A stretch of 64,000 nt of DNA from Rhizobium cauense (GTDB lineage: Bacteria > Pseudomonadota > Alphaproteobacteria > Rhizobiales > Rhizobiaceae), in the NCBI RefSeq assembly GCF_019511525.1, contig NZ_JAEUAT010000018.1, positions 62,001-126,000 of the forward strand, read 5' to 3'. Below the pieces are notes generated by a model. It was not told where the DNA came from and made no database searches. It saw nothing but the letters and a program-made list of their open reading frames with translations. The translations under genes were made by a program, and so were the position numbers. Of this stretch, positions 35,812 through 43,972 are shown piece after piece (positions within the stretch are counted from its first letter, which is position 1; each line of letters opens with the position of its first letter).

Positions 35812-35934
35812 GGGTATCGACAATATAACTTGGTGGCAAGCGGAAATTTTCACGACACGCAAAACCCACCGTGGCCGGTTGTCGCAAAAGTGGGTTTTCT
35901 ATAGTTTGATGAAGGGGATGGGCCGATCGATGAA

Positions 35935-36987
35935 GTGGGACAAACATTGACCAAGCGTGCAACCATGGTTGACGTTGCACAGCGTGCAGGCGTCTCACAG
36001 GCAACGGTATCTCTGGTATTGAATGGGGTCAGCAATCCTCGCGTTTCAGAGGTGACCCGTGCACGCGTCATGGAAGCGGCGGAAGCGCTTGGCTATCGCA
36101 AAGGCCCCAGGCACAACGTTCCCGAACATCGGCGCCCCGTCATCGGTCTGCTGATTGATGAGGTCAGCACGACGCCCTTTGCCATGCCCTTCATCGAGGG
36201 CGCACGCGACGAGGCTGCCCTGCAGGATGTCCTCATTGCGACCTTCTGCACCCGCTCCGACCCGAAGATCGAAAGCGCAGCACTTGATCTGCTTCAGGAG
36301 CTCAACGCCATCGGCGTTCTCTACACCACATTGACGACCCGACAAGTCCTCGCTCCTGAACGCCTGAACGACATCCCAACCGTGCTCGTCAACTGCTACG
36401 ACAAGCATCGCCGGCACCCGTCGGTCGTTCCCGGTGATGTCGCAGGTGGATATGCCGCTACCGAAGCCCTGCTCAAAGCAGGCCACCGACGGATAGCACA
36501 CCTCAAGGGAGAAGATTGGATCGATGCGGCAAGGGAGCGTGAAAAGGGGTATCGGCAGGCGCTGACGACCTGGGACGTGCCTATTGACGAGGACCTGATT
36601 CTCACAGGCGGCTGGACGGTCAATGGTGGCCGGGAGCTGACACTCAAGCTGCTCGACAGGACGCCGGCCCCTTCGGCCATTTTTTGTTTCAACGACCGCA
36701 TGGCCGTCGGCGCATATGATGCCGTCAAGAGCCGGGGTCTGCGGGTACCGGAAGATATCTCCGTGGTGGGTTTCGACGACGAGGATCTTGCCTCGTACAT
36801 GGTGCCGCCGCTTTCCACCGTGCTTTTGCCGCATGATGAGATGGCGCGATGGGCGGTGGGTGCGCTGCTCGACCAGAACGAGGGTATTTCCTCCCACCGA
36901 AGCGCCCGAAAGATCAAGATCGAGTGCCCGCTTGTTGAACGCGGCTCGATCGCAGCGCCCTCGCCTGATGCGAGCCCATCCAGTTGA
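35935..36987 (+). CDS. LacI family transcriptional regulator of the GH2-ABC operon
   Basis: The 350-residue protein has a LacI HTH (MVDVAQRAGVSQATVSLVLN, residues 11-30) and a sugar-sensor domain with YAATEALLKAGHRRIAHLKG and FNDRMAVGAYDAVKSRGLRV. It is divergent from the GH2-first ABC operon and most likely represses it until the imported sugar appears. The start is uncertain: GTG at 35935, TTG at 35947 and ATG at 35965 are in frame. The ribosome site is weak for each. Confidence 0.9.
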   Translation: MGQTLTKRATMVDVAQRAGVSQATVSLVLNGVSNPRVSEVTRARVMEAAEALGYRKGPRHNVPEHRRPVIGLLIDEVSTTPFAMPFIEGARDEAALQDVLIATFCTRSDPKIESAALDLLQELNAIGVLYTTLTTRQVLAPERLNDIPTVLVNCYDKHRRHPSVVPGDVAGGYAATEALLKAGHRRIAHLKGEDWIDAAREREKGYRQALTTWDVPIDEDLILTGGWTVNGGRELTLKLLDRTPAPSAIFCFNDRMAVGAYDAVKSRGLRVPEDISVVGFDDEDLASYMVPPLSTVLLPHDEMARWAVGALLDQNEGISSHRSARKIKIECPLVERGSIAAPSPDASPSS

Positions 36988-37179
36988 CCACCGGCCATAC
37001 AAACCGTCGCTTCGGCCAACGAAAAGCTAGGCCTGATATTTCCGCGCCTTGATGTTATGTCCCTTTTTCGGTCCGATCCCGCTTCACGAAGGGAAGGGCT
37101 GGCTTTTCGGGGACTGATAGGACTGCCGGGCTAACATCGACCGCTATCTTGGAACGAACTGTTCCACCCTAAAGCTCGA

Positions 37180-37929
37180 CTAAATCTCTAAACGCCAGTA
37201 CGCCATCAGCCGAGGGTCGTCCAGCATAACGGCGTCCGGCCGAAAACTGGCAATTTGCAGTAGACCCTCTGCGTCGACCTTGCCGACGGGATACTGTGGA
37301 TATTCCTCGAGCGGCATATTACGCGGCTGACCGACCATGACGGCCAGATGCATTTCCGATCGCCGCACTCTGCTGACACGCGCCTCGGTCAGATCTGCCT
37401 GCCACAACCTGAACCAGTCCGCGCCCGCATCCCCCACCTCTTCGATCGCATCGGCCGTATGGATCAGGGACAGGATCGGGATTCGGCTGTCCAATCGCCG
37501 AGCGACGCGAATGAGGTCGAGGCTCCGTAAACCAAGGACGATCCGCGGCTCGATATCGGCCCCCGCTAAGTCGCGCAGGATGGCTTCCAGCGTGACACCA
37601 TCCAGAAGCTTCACGTCCAGGAGCACGCCAAGAGGGCGAGATGCTGACAACGCCTCTCGCAGGGTGAGGATCGAAGGTATTTTTTGTCGAAGCGTGGCAA
37701 GGTCGATCTCGGCAACCGCGCGCGGATCGCCGCAAAGCCGCTCCAGGGTATCATCGTGAAAGCAGACCAAATGACCGTCTGCCGTCTGCCGCACGTCCGT
37801 CTCGACAGCATCGGCACCGACGGCGGCGGCAGCTTGAAAAGCGGCGGCGCTGTTTTCCGCAGCCAGCAGAGCCCCGCCTCTGTGCGCAATGACGAGCGGC
37901 TTGCGCCGCGGTGACGTCCAGAAACTCAT
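37180..37929 (-). CDS. Glycerophosphodiester phosphodiesterase (GDPD), first copy
   Basis: The 249-residue protein has the GDPD motifs: IAHRGG (residues 14-19), the E-x-D pair in VETDVRQTADG and HDDTLERLCG with the second histidine. It has no signal peptide. GDPDs split glycerophosphodiesters to glycerol-3-phosphate and an alcohol, using a divalent metal. ATG at 37929 is favoured over a TTG at 37935 that abuts the RpiR stop. It is the last gene of the Ugp-like ABC operon. Confidence 0.92.
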   Translation of the reverse strand: MSFWTSPRRKPLVIAHRGGALLAAENSAAAFQAAAAVGADAVETDVRQTADGHLVCFHDDTLERLCGDPRAVAEIDLATLRQKIPSILTLREALSASRPLGVLLDVKLLDGVTLEAILRDLAGADIEPRIVLGLRSLDLIRVARRLDSRIPILSLIHTADAIEEVGDAGADWFRLWQADLTEARVSRVRRSEMHLAVMVGQPRNMPLEEYPQYPVGKVDAEGLLQIASFRPDAVMLDDPRLMAYWRLEI

Positions 37930-37935
37930 GATCAA

Positions 37936-38814
37936 TCAGCCCATCGTCAACCGGGATGTGGCCCTGAACGAGCGGAATGCCTTGAGCGCATCGATCGAGC
38001 GCCCGTTGTCGATGGATGCGAGATCGAGAATGATGGCATTGGCAATCGTCATCGGCACGACCAGAGACTGGGACTCGCCTGGATCGCCGCGCGACACCAG
38101 GATCTGATGATCCGGCGCGGGATCAATGCGCGTCCCTCCGACATCGGTGATCGCCAGCACCGTGGCCCCTGCCCGCATGGCGACGTCGCGGACTTCCTGC
38201 AGCAGTGGAGGAGCCCTGCGGAAGGCAAGAACCCAGACGACGTCTTCACCACAAACCGTCGACAGGATCTCTGGCAGTTGATGCACCTGGCTACCGAGAT
38301 CGATGGCCTCATAACCCGAGCGATTGAGGCGCAGCGCGATCAGCGAACTCAGTGACGCGAAATGGCCGCGGCCGAAAACATAGATTTTGCGGCCGTCGCG
38401 CAGCCGTTGAGAAAACGCCCTGATATCGGCATCGGAAACGCTGTTGCGTGCCTGCTGAAGCGCTGCGATCTCGCTGTCCAGCACCGAGGCCAGCAGGCCG
38501 CTGTCCTCTGCCCTGACGAGTCGGGCCGCCATACGGGCCGCCGGACTTTCGAAATCGTTGCCGCCTTCGGTCAGGCTCGACTGCAGGAAGCTGCGAAACT
38601 CCGGATAGCCCTTGAAACCCAGTCGCCGCGCCAGCCTCACGGCCGAGGCTGGATGAACGCCGGCGCGGGACGAGACATCCTTGCCGTTCTCGAGCGCAGC
38701 CCGGATCGGATCCTGAATGAGAACGTCGAGAAGACGGGTATCGGCATCGGTCAGCCGCGTCGAGTGACGGCTGATCAAATCGCTCAAGGCAAGGGATGCA
38801 TCCGGCCTGTTCAT
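37936..38814 (-). CDS. RpiR/MurR family transcriptional regulator (HTH + SIS)
   Basis: The 292-residue protein has an N-terminal RpiR HTH (about 45-75, DVSSRAGVHPASAVRLARRLG) and a C-terminal SIS phospho-sugar-binding domain (KIYVFGRGHFASLSSLIA, about 135 on). Such regulators sense phosphorylated sugars. The ATG at 38814 lies 13 bases after the ATPase gene stop; a longer reading to 38916 would overlap that gene. Being in the same operon, it likely controls it, with glycerol-3-phosphate or a related phosphate as a possible signal (inference). Confidence 0.9.
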   Translation of the reverse strand: MNRPDASLALSDLISRHSTRLTDADTRLLDVLIQDPIRAALENGKDVSSRAGVHPASAVRLARRLGFKGYPEFRSFLQSSLTEGGNDFESPAARMAARLVRAEDSGLLASVLDSEIAALQQARNSVSDADIRAFSQRLRDGRKIYVFGRGHFASLSSLIALRLNRSGYEAIDLGSQVHQLPEILSTVCGEDVVWVLAFRRAPPLLQEVRDVAMRAGATVLAITDVGGTRIDPAPDHQILVSRGDPGESQSLVVPMTIANAIILDLASIDNGRSIDALKAFRSFRATSRLTMG

Positions 38815-38827
38815 GTCGTCGCCAATC

Positions 38828-39883
38828 TCAATGTCCTGCGATCTTGCGTCCACCTCTGGACAATTCCACGCGATCCCCGCTCTGGCTATCGAAAAACAGT
38901 GCGCGGTCGAGATCATAGGAAATCCACAGCTTGCCGGTGTCGACGGGAAGGTCCCGCCGCGGCGCCGTGACAGTCAGCCGTCCTGCCGGGCTTTCACAAT
39001 GCAGCAGCATCTCCGAGCCGGTCATCTCGGAGAGCACCAGCCGCGCCGGCAGAGCAGCGCCGCCCGGATTGTCGCCATGTACCGCCAGGACATCCGGGCG
39101 CAGGCCAATTGTCAGACCGGGCGAGCCATTCCAGCCCGGCAAGGCTTCGGACTCGACGAAATTTATCGGCGGCATGCCGAGGAAGCTGGCGACGAAGCGG
39201 TTCTTCGGCTTGTCATAGATGACCTCAGGCCGGTCGAACTGCAGCAGATGGCCGTCCTTCATCACAGCAACCCTGTCCGCCAGAGACAGCGCCTCGGTCT
39301 GATCGTGGGTGACGTAGATGATCGTGGCACCGAGCGTGCGGTGCAGTTCCTTGATCTCGGTGCGCATGGTGATGCGCAGCGCATTGTCGAGATTGGAAAG
39401 CGGCTCGTCCATGAGAAAGATGGAGGCATTGCGTGCCATCGCGCGCCCCATGGCGACGCGCTGCCGTTGACCGCCCGAAAGCGCCGCGGGCTTGCGGTCG
39501 AGATAGGGTTCGAGCTGCAGCGTTCTCGCCACATCTTCGGCGCGAGCGTTGCGGTCGCCCTTGCGCATTCCGCGCAATTCGAGACCGAAGGCAATGTTCT
39601 CCCGCACCGTCATATGCGGATAGAGCGCATAGTTTTGGAAGATCATCGCGATGTCGCGATCCTGCGGCGCAAGATCGTTGGCACGTCGTCCACCGATCTC
39701 GATCAGCCCCTCCTCGCAGCGATCCAGTCCGGCGATCATCCTGAGCAGCGTCGACTTTCCGCAGCCGGAAGGGCCGACGATGACCACGAACTCGCCTGGC
39801 GTAATATCGAGCGAAACGCCATGCAGGATGCGCGGGCCGTTGGGATAGGATTTCCGGACGTCACGAAGACTGATGCCGCTCAT
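38828..39883 (-). CDS. ABC transporter ATPase (UgpC type)
   Basis: The 351-residue protein has Walker A GPSGCGKST, signature LSGGQRQRVAMGRA, Walker B with LMDEPLSNLD, the switch THDQTEAL and a C-terminal TOBE domain. Its ATG overlaps the second GDPD gene stop (ATGA at 39880-39883). It would drive the two permeases at 40649-42374. The operon's GDPD genes point to glycerol-phosphate-type cargo, as in UgpBAEC. Confidence 0.93.
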   Translation of the reverse strand: MSGISLRDVRKSYPNGPRILHGVSLDITPGEFVVIVGPSGCGKSTLLRMIAGLDRCEEGLIEIGGRRANDLAPQDRDIAMIFQNYALYPHMTVRENIAFGLELRGMRKGDRNARAEDVARTLQLEPYLDRKPAALSGGQRQRVAMGRAMARNASIFLMDEPLSNLDNALRITMRTEIKELHRTLGATIIYVTHDQTEALSLADRVAVMKDGHLLQFDRPEVIYDKPKNRFVASFLGMPPINFVESEALPGWNGSPGLTIGLRPDVLAVHGDNPGGAALPARLVLSEMTGSEMLLHCESPAGRLTVTAPRRDLPVDTGKLWISYDLDRALFFDSQSGDRVELSRGGRKIAGH

Positions 39884-40629
39884 GCCGCGCCCTTTCCGTG
39901 AAATCCGTTGCGCCGGGCGATCGCCAGCGTCGGGCGATCGGTGGTGAACACCTTGACCTGAAGAGAAAGCGCCTTGTCGATCTGCTCGCGGTGATGGGCG
40001 GCCCAGCAGCCGAAGTCGATACCGGCGGACACGAATACATCCTGCAGGGCGAGATCAGCCGTATCGATATGCACGCCGACCTCTGGGATGCCATGCGCCT
40101 TTGCGACTTCGATGACGGTTTCGGCGCCGAGTTGCCGCAACACCGGAGGGCTGACGAGCCAGAGCCGCGGGCGGGCGGTCGCACGGGCCAGCTCGTCGAG
40201 CGAGCGGACGAGAAAGGACGAGAACGCTGTGCGCTCCAGCATTCCGTGCTGAGCGAGAACGGAAACAACGCGCGGCACGAAGTCCTCATAGGGCATGCCG
40301 TCGATACCGGGCTTGATCTCGCAGCGGAAGCCGACATGGCTGGGCGCATAGATCGCGCAGAGTTCTTCCAGCGTCAGCGGATTGGCACCCGCGCCATAGC
40401 GGATCGTGGCAGACTTGATCGCGGCAAGGGTCAGTTCGGCGATCGCACCGCTGCTGTCCGTCGTGGCGTCCAGCGTCGGGTCGTGATGCACGACGATGGC
40501 GCCGTCCGCCGTCGGATGAACGTCGAACTCCACCTCTTCCAGGGCCATTCCTGCGGTTGCGGCAAATCCCTGCGGAGTGCTGTCGCCGAATTCCAGCGTT
40601 CCGCCGCGATGTGATGCGATGCGTGTCAT
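39880..40629 (-). CDS. Glycerophosphodiester phosphodiesterase (GDPD), second copy
   Basis: The 249-residue protein carries IASHRGG (about residues 4-10), VEFDVHPTADG and HHDPTLD, the GDPD metal and catalytic motifs. It is cytoplasmic. ATG at 40629 is used; an upstream frame to 40776 lies inside the permease gene. It sits between the permease and ATPase genes, so it is part of the same operon as the other GDPD. The two copies differ clearly in sequence, which argues for different substrate ranges. Confidence 0.92.
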   Translation of the reverse strand: MTRIASHRGGTLEFGDSTPQGFAATAGMALEEVEFDVHPTADGAIVVHHDPTLDATTDSSGAIAELTLAAIKSATIRYGAGANPLTLEELCAIYAPSHVGFRCEIKPGIDGMPYEDFVPRVVSVLAQHGMLERTAFSSFLVRSLDELARATARPRLWLVSPPVLRQLGAETVIEVAKAHGIPEVGVHIDTADLALQDVFVSAGIDFGCWAAHHREQIDKALSLQVKVFTTDRPTLAIARRNGFHGKGAA

Positions 40630-40648
40630 GTCTGTGATGTCCTTGATA

Positions 40649-41458
40649 TTACTTGACGGCGCCCATGGTGATGCCGCGCACGAGATGGCGCTCGACCAGG
40701 AGGAACCCGAGGAGAACCGGGAGGATGGTGATTGTCGACGCCGCCATGACCAGCGGCCAGTCGACCAGCCCCTCACCCGGGTTGATACGATAGAGCCGGG
40801 CGAGGCCGACCTGCAGCGTGAAGAGATCCTGATTGCCGACCGCGACCAGGGGCCAGATGTAGCTGTTCCACTCCGTCATGAAGATGTAGAGAGCCATCGA
40901 CGCGATCGCCGGACGCGACAGAGGCACGATGATGCGCCAGAGTACCGTGAGCGGGCTCGCTCCATCCATATAGGCGGCCTCGTCGAGCGCCTTCGGAATG
41001 CCGCGGATGTACTGCCGCAGGAAGAAGGCGGCAAAGCCGTTCGAAATGGCCGGCAGGATCAGCCCGGCATAGGTATCCAGCAGCCCCACCTTGGCCAGCG
41101 ACAGGTAATTCGGAATGAGGCTGATATGGCTGGGAATCATCAGCGTCGCGACTGTCGCCCCGAACAGGAAGTTGCCGCCCCTGAACGCGTAACGGGCGAA
41201 GGCATAGGCGGCCATCGTCGCGAAGGTGATGCCGAGCAGCGTGACCATGCCAGACACGATCAGGCTGTTGAGCAGGTAGCGGGCGAAATTGTACTGCCCG
41301 ACGGCACGCCCGTAATTGTCGAGCGTGAAGCCGATCTCGCCCGCATAATAGGCGTCCGATGTCTGGAACGATATCCAGATCGAATAGAGAACGGGAGAGA
41401 GGAACAATAGCCCGGCGATCAACGCGAGGCCGGCGAGAAAGGGATTTTCAGGCTTCAT
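40649..41458 (-). CDS. ABC transporter permease (UgpE/MalG-like)
   Basis: The 269-residue protein has six helices and the EAA loop ALDEAAYMDGASPLTVLWRI. Start at the ATG at 41458 (MKPENPFLAGLAL); an upstream reading to 41545 is inside the neighbouring permease. It overlaps the 3' end of that gene by 11 bases, so they are coupled. Confidence 0.92.
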   Translation of the reverse strand: MKPENPFLAGLALIAGLLFLSPVLYSIWISFQTSDAYYAGEIGFTLDNYGRAVGQYNFARYLLNSLIVSGMVTLLGITFATMAAYAFARYAFRGGNFLFGATVATLMIPSHISLIPNYLSLAKVGLLDTYAGLILPAISNGFAAFFLRQYIRGIPKALDEAAYMDGASPLTVLWRIIVPLSRPAIASMALYIFMTEWNSYIWPLVAVGNQDLFTLQVGLARLYRINPGEGLVDWPLVMAASTITILPVLLGFLLVERHLVRGITMGAVK

Positions 41459-42374
41459 AGTGAACCCTCTTGCCGATGATCCGGGATTTGAGGAATGCGA
41501 GCGCGACAAGCAGGACGAAAAGCAGCACGGCAAGCGCTGAACCACGCCCGATGTCGAAGAGCACGAAGCCGATCTCGTAGAGCAGGTTGACCAGCATGTC
41601 GGTTGCGCCGGCGGGACCGCCGCGCGTCATGACATTGACGATCGTGAAGACCTGGAAGGCTTCAATGACCGAAATCACCAGCAGGAAATATGTGGTTGGC
41701 ATGACCAATGGCAGGGTGATCCGGCGGAAGACGTGCAGGCGGCGGCCGCCATCGACGGCAGCAGCATCGTAGAGTTCGCGCGGGATGGCCTGCAGACCGG
41801 CAACATAGATGACGATGTCGTAGCCGAGCTGTTTCCAGGTGTTGACGAAGATCAGCACCCAAAGCGCCAGATAGGGATCCTGGAGCCATTGCACCCGGCC
41901 CAGCCCCAGCGTCACCAGGATGGTGTTGACCATCCCGTAGTCGGTGGAGAACACCCAGGAGAAGACGACCGCGATCGACACCGTCGAGGTGACCGATGGC
42001 AGGAAAAGAGCGCCGCGCAACAGTCGCGAATGCGCGCTTTCGCGCACGAGATAGCTTGCGATGAGCACCGCCATTCCGAGCCGCAGAGGAACGGAGAGGA
42101 TGGCAAAGAGCGTCGTCACCCACAGTGAGTTCCAGAGCTCACGCGACGAAAGCAGTTGCTCGTAGTTCCGCATTCCGACGAAGGGCATGTCGGGCGACAG
42201 GAAGTTCCAGGAGCGGACGCTCAGATTGAGGCTCGCAAGGATCGGAATATAGGTGAATACCGCGATGAAGATCATCAGCGGCGCCACGAAGAGATAGGGT
42301 GTGAGTTTACGAAGCATGGCCGTGACAAACATCGGCGAAGCGGGAGACTGTCCCGTCCGCCGATGCCCTTGCAT
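41448..42374 (-). CDS. ABC transporter permease (UgpA/MalF-like)
   Basis: The protein of about 308 residues has six helices and the EAA loop ELYDAAAVDGGRRLHVFRRI. The ATG at 42374 lies five bases after the binding-protein stop, but no clear Shine-Dalgarno precedes it; ATGs at 42332 (MFVTAMLRKL) and 42317 are equally possible and fit the usual permease N terminus better. The frame is open to 42770 across the binding-protein gene and that part is not coding. Confidence 0.88.
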   Translation of the reverse strand: MQGHRRTGQSPASPMFVTAMLRKLTPYLFVAPLMIFIAVFTYIPILASLNLSVRSWNFLSPDMPFVGMRNYEQLLSSRELWNSLWVTTLFAILSVPLRLGMAVLIASYLVRESAHSRLLRGALFLPSVTSTVSIAVVFSWVFSTDYGMVNTILVTLGLGRVQWLQDPYLALWVLIFVNTWKQLGYDIVIYVAGLQAIPRELYDAAAVDGGRRLHVFRRITLPLVMPTTYFLLVISVIEAFQVFTIVNVMTRGGPAGATDMLVNLLYEIGFVLFDIGRGSALAVLLFVLLVALAFLKSRIIGKRVHYEA

Positions 42375-42379
42375 GATGA

Positions 42380-43639
42380 TCAGTTGCCGACGCGCTTTTC
42401 TTCGGCGCGCGTCTGCTCGGCGAAGTCCTTCATCGTCTCGTCGACGCTTCGCTGGCCAAGCGCCATGGCCTGCCACATCTTGTATTCGGTGGTACGCATC
42501 CATGTGACGACGGTGGTGCGGGCACGTCCATGCGCGTTCGGCAGGGAGTCGATCGCGACATCGATGCCGGGCTGCGTCGCCAGAGCCTCCTGGGCAACGG
42601 GAAGAGCGGCGCTCTTCTTGTTGATCGGCAGGTAGCCCGTAGCAGCGAACCAGATAGCGTTGGCCTCGGGCGAAGCGGCATAGCTGACGAACCTGTAGGC
42701 AGCGTCCTGAACTTCCTTCGGCGAGGTCGCCATGATGCCGATGCCGGCGCCGCCGATCGGAACGGAGCACGCCTTGTTGCAGGGCATAGGACGCACGGCG
42801 AGATTGTCGCCGAGCGCCTTCCGGGACTCGCCGTAGTTGCCGGTCGAGTTGAACATGATGCCGACCTTCTTGGCGAGGAACGCGTCGCGGCCGTTGTCTT
42901 CCTCGGTCACACCATCAGGCGAGGCGACCTTGTTTTCGTGCACGAGCGACGCCATCCACTGATAGGCTTCGATGGTGTTCGGCTTGTCGAGCAGGATCTC
43001 GCCGCTCTTCGGATCGACAAGTTCGCTGTCATTCGCCATTACCAGACCCCAGCGGGCAAACTGGCCGGGTGCTGCAATACCGGAAATCCCTTCCGAGCCG
43101 AGCTTTTCGCTGATCGTCTTCGCCGCAGCCAGGATCTCGTCGAACGTCTTGAGTGGCGTATCGGCCGAAAGACCGGCGCGCGCGAATATATCCTTGTTGA
43201 AGTAGAGGACAGGCGTGGAAGAATTGAACGGCACGATATAGTTCTTGCCGCCGATGACACCGACTTCCCGCGCATAGTCGTAGAGGTCGGCCTTCAGGGG
43301 ATCCGCATCCAAGTAGGGCGTCAGATCCGTCAGGATGTCGTTGTTGGCAAAGAGGCCATAGCGCGTGACCTCCAAGATCACCGCATCCGGCGCGCGCCGC
43401 GCCGGGATCGCGGCCTGCAGCTTGGCGATGATGTCGTTGTAGCTGCCGACGAATTCGGCTTCGACATCGATATCAGGGTTGGCGGCTTCGAAATTCTGGA
43501 TGACCTTGTCCAGCGCCTGGCCGTTGGTCCTGTTGAAGCTGTGCCAAAACTTCACCGTCGTCGCCGCATTCGCCGACCCGACGCCGGCGAGGAGGGTAAG
43601 AAGGCTTGCTGCGATGGTGATCTGAAATTTCCGCGACAT
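42380..43639 (-). CDS. ABC transporter substrate-binding protein (UgpB-like)
   Basis: The 419-residue protein has a signal peptide (ITIAASLLTLLAGVGSANA) and a family 1 binding fold: TVKFWHSFNRTNGQALD, VPFNSSTPVLYFNKDIFARA, and two cysteines in MPCNKACSVPIGGAG. FWHS near the N terminus is typical of UgpB, the glycerol-3-phosphate/glycerophosphocholine binder. ATG at 43639 has AGGAG six bases upstream. First gene of the operon; the promoter must lie in 43640-43936, where I see no clear operator. Confidence 0.9.
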   Translation of the reverse strand: MSRKFQITIAASLLTLLAGVGSANAATTVKFWHSFNRTNGQALDKVIQNFEAANPDIDVEAEFVGSYNDIIAKLQAAIPARRAPDAVILEVTRYGLFANNDILTDLTPYLDADPLKADLYDYAREVGVIGGKNYIVPFNSSTPVLYFNKDIFARAGLSADTPLKTFDEILAAAKTISEKLGSEGISGIAAPGQFARWGLVMANDSELVDPKSGEILLDKPNTIEAYQWMASLVHENKVASPDGVTEEDNGRDAFLAKKVGIMFNSTGNYGESRKALGDNLAVRPMPCNKACSVPIGGAGIGIMATSPKEVQDAAYRFVSYAASPEANAIWFAATGYLPINKKSAALPVAQEALATQPGIDVAIDSLPNAHGRARTTVVTWMRTTEYKMWQAMALGQRSVDETMKDFAEQTRAEEKRVGN

Positions 43640-43920
43640 CTGCATCTCCTGTGCAAACGAAATTGCAATGAGCGCGAATTAGCAATCGCAAGCGACAGTT
43701 TCTTGAAGCCTGTGTGAATGTTTGATGACGGAAATGGAGACGAGGCACTCAGGCAATGGTCAACGTTGCCCACAAGCGGCATGAGCCCTTAACCCACGCC
43801 GTCGGTGGGTCGGTCGCAAACCGGCCACGCGAAAATGCCGTTCACATCTCGAAAAGCTTTGGACGCGGCAATGACCTGACTACCCGCCTCGGGCCTCAAG
43901 CGTCGCTTGGCACCGCCACT

Positions 43921-43972
43921 CCGGCCTTCGGGGCAATCAATGGGCGCCGGCTCCGCCGCCGGCCTTCGGGGC
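43921..43972. repeat. 14-bp direct repeat flanking the emrB stop codon
   Basis: CCGGCCTTCGGGGC occurs at 43921-43934 and 43959-43972, one copy inside the last codons of the MFS gene and one just past its stop at 43937. It may be a small tandem duplication of the gene end. No function is evident. Confidence 0.5.

Noticed and set aside
42375..42770. N-terminal extension of the UgpA-like permease frame
   Set aside because: It overlaps the binding-protein gene and encodes arginine-rich sequence unlike a permease.
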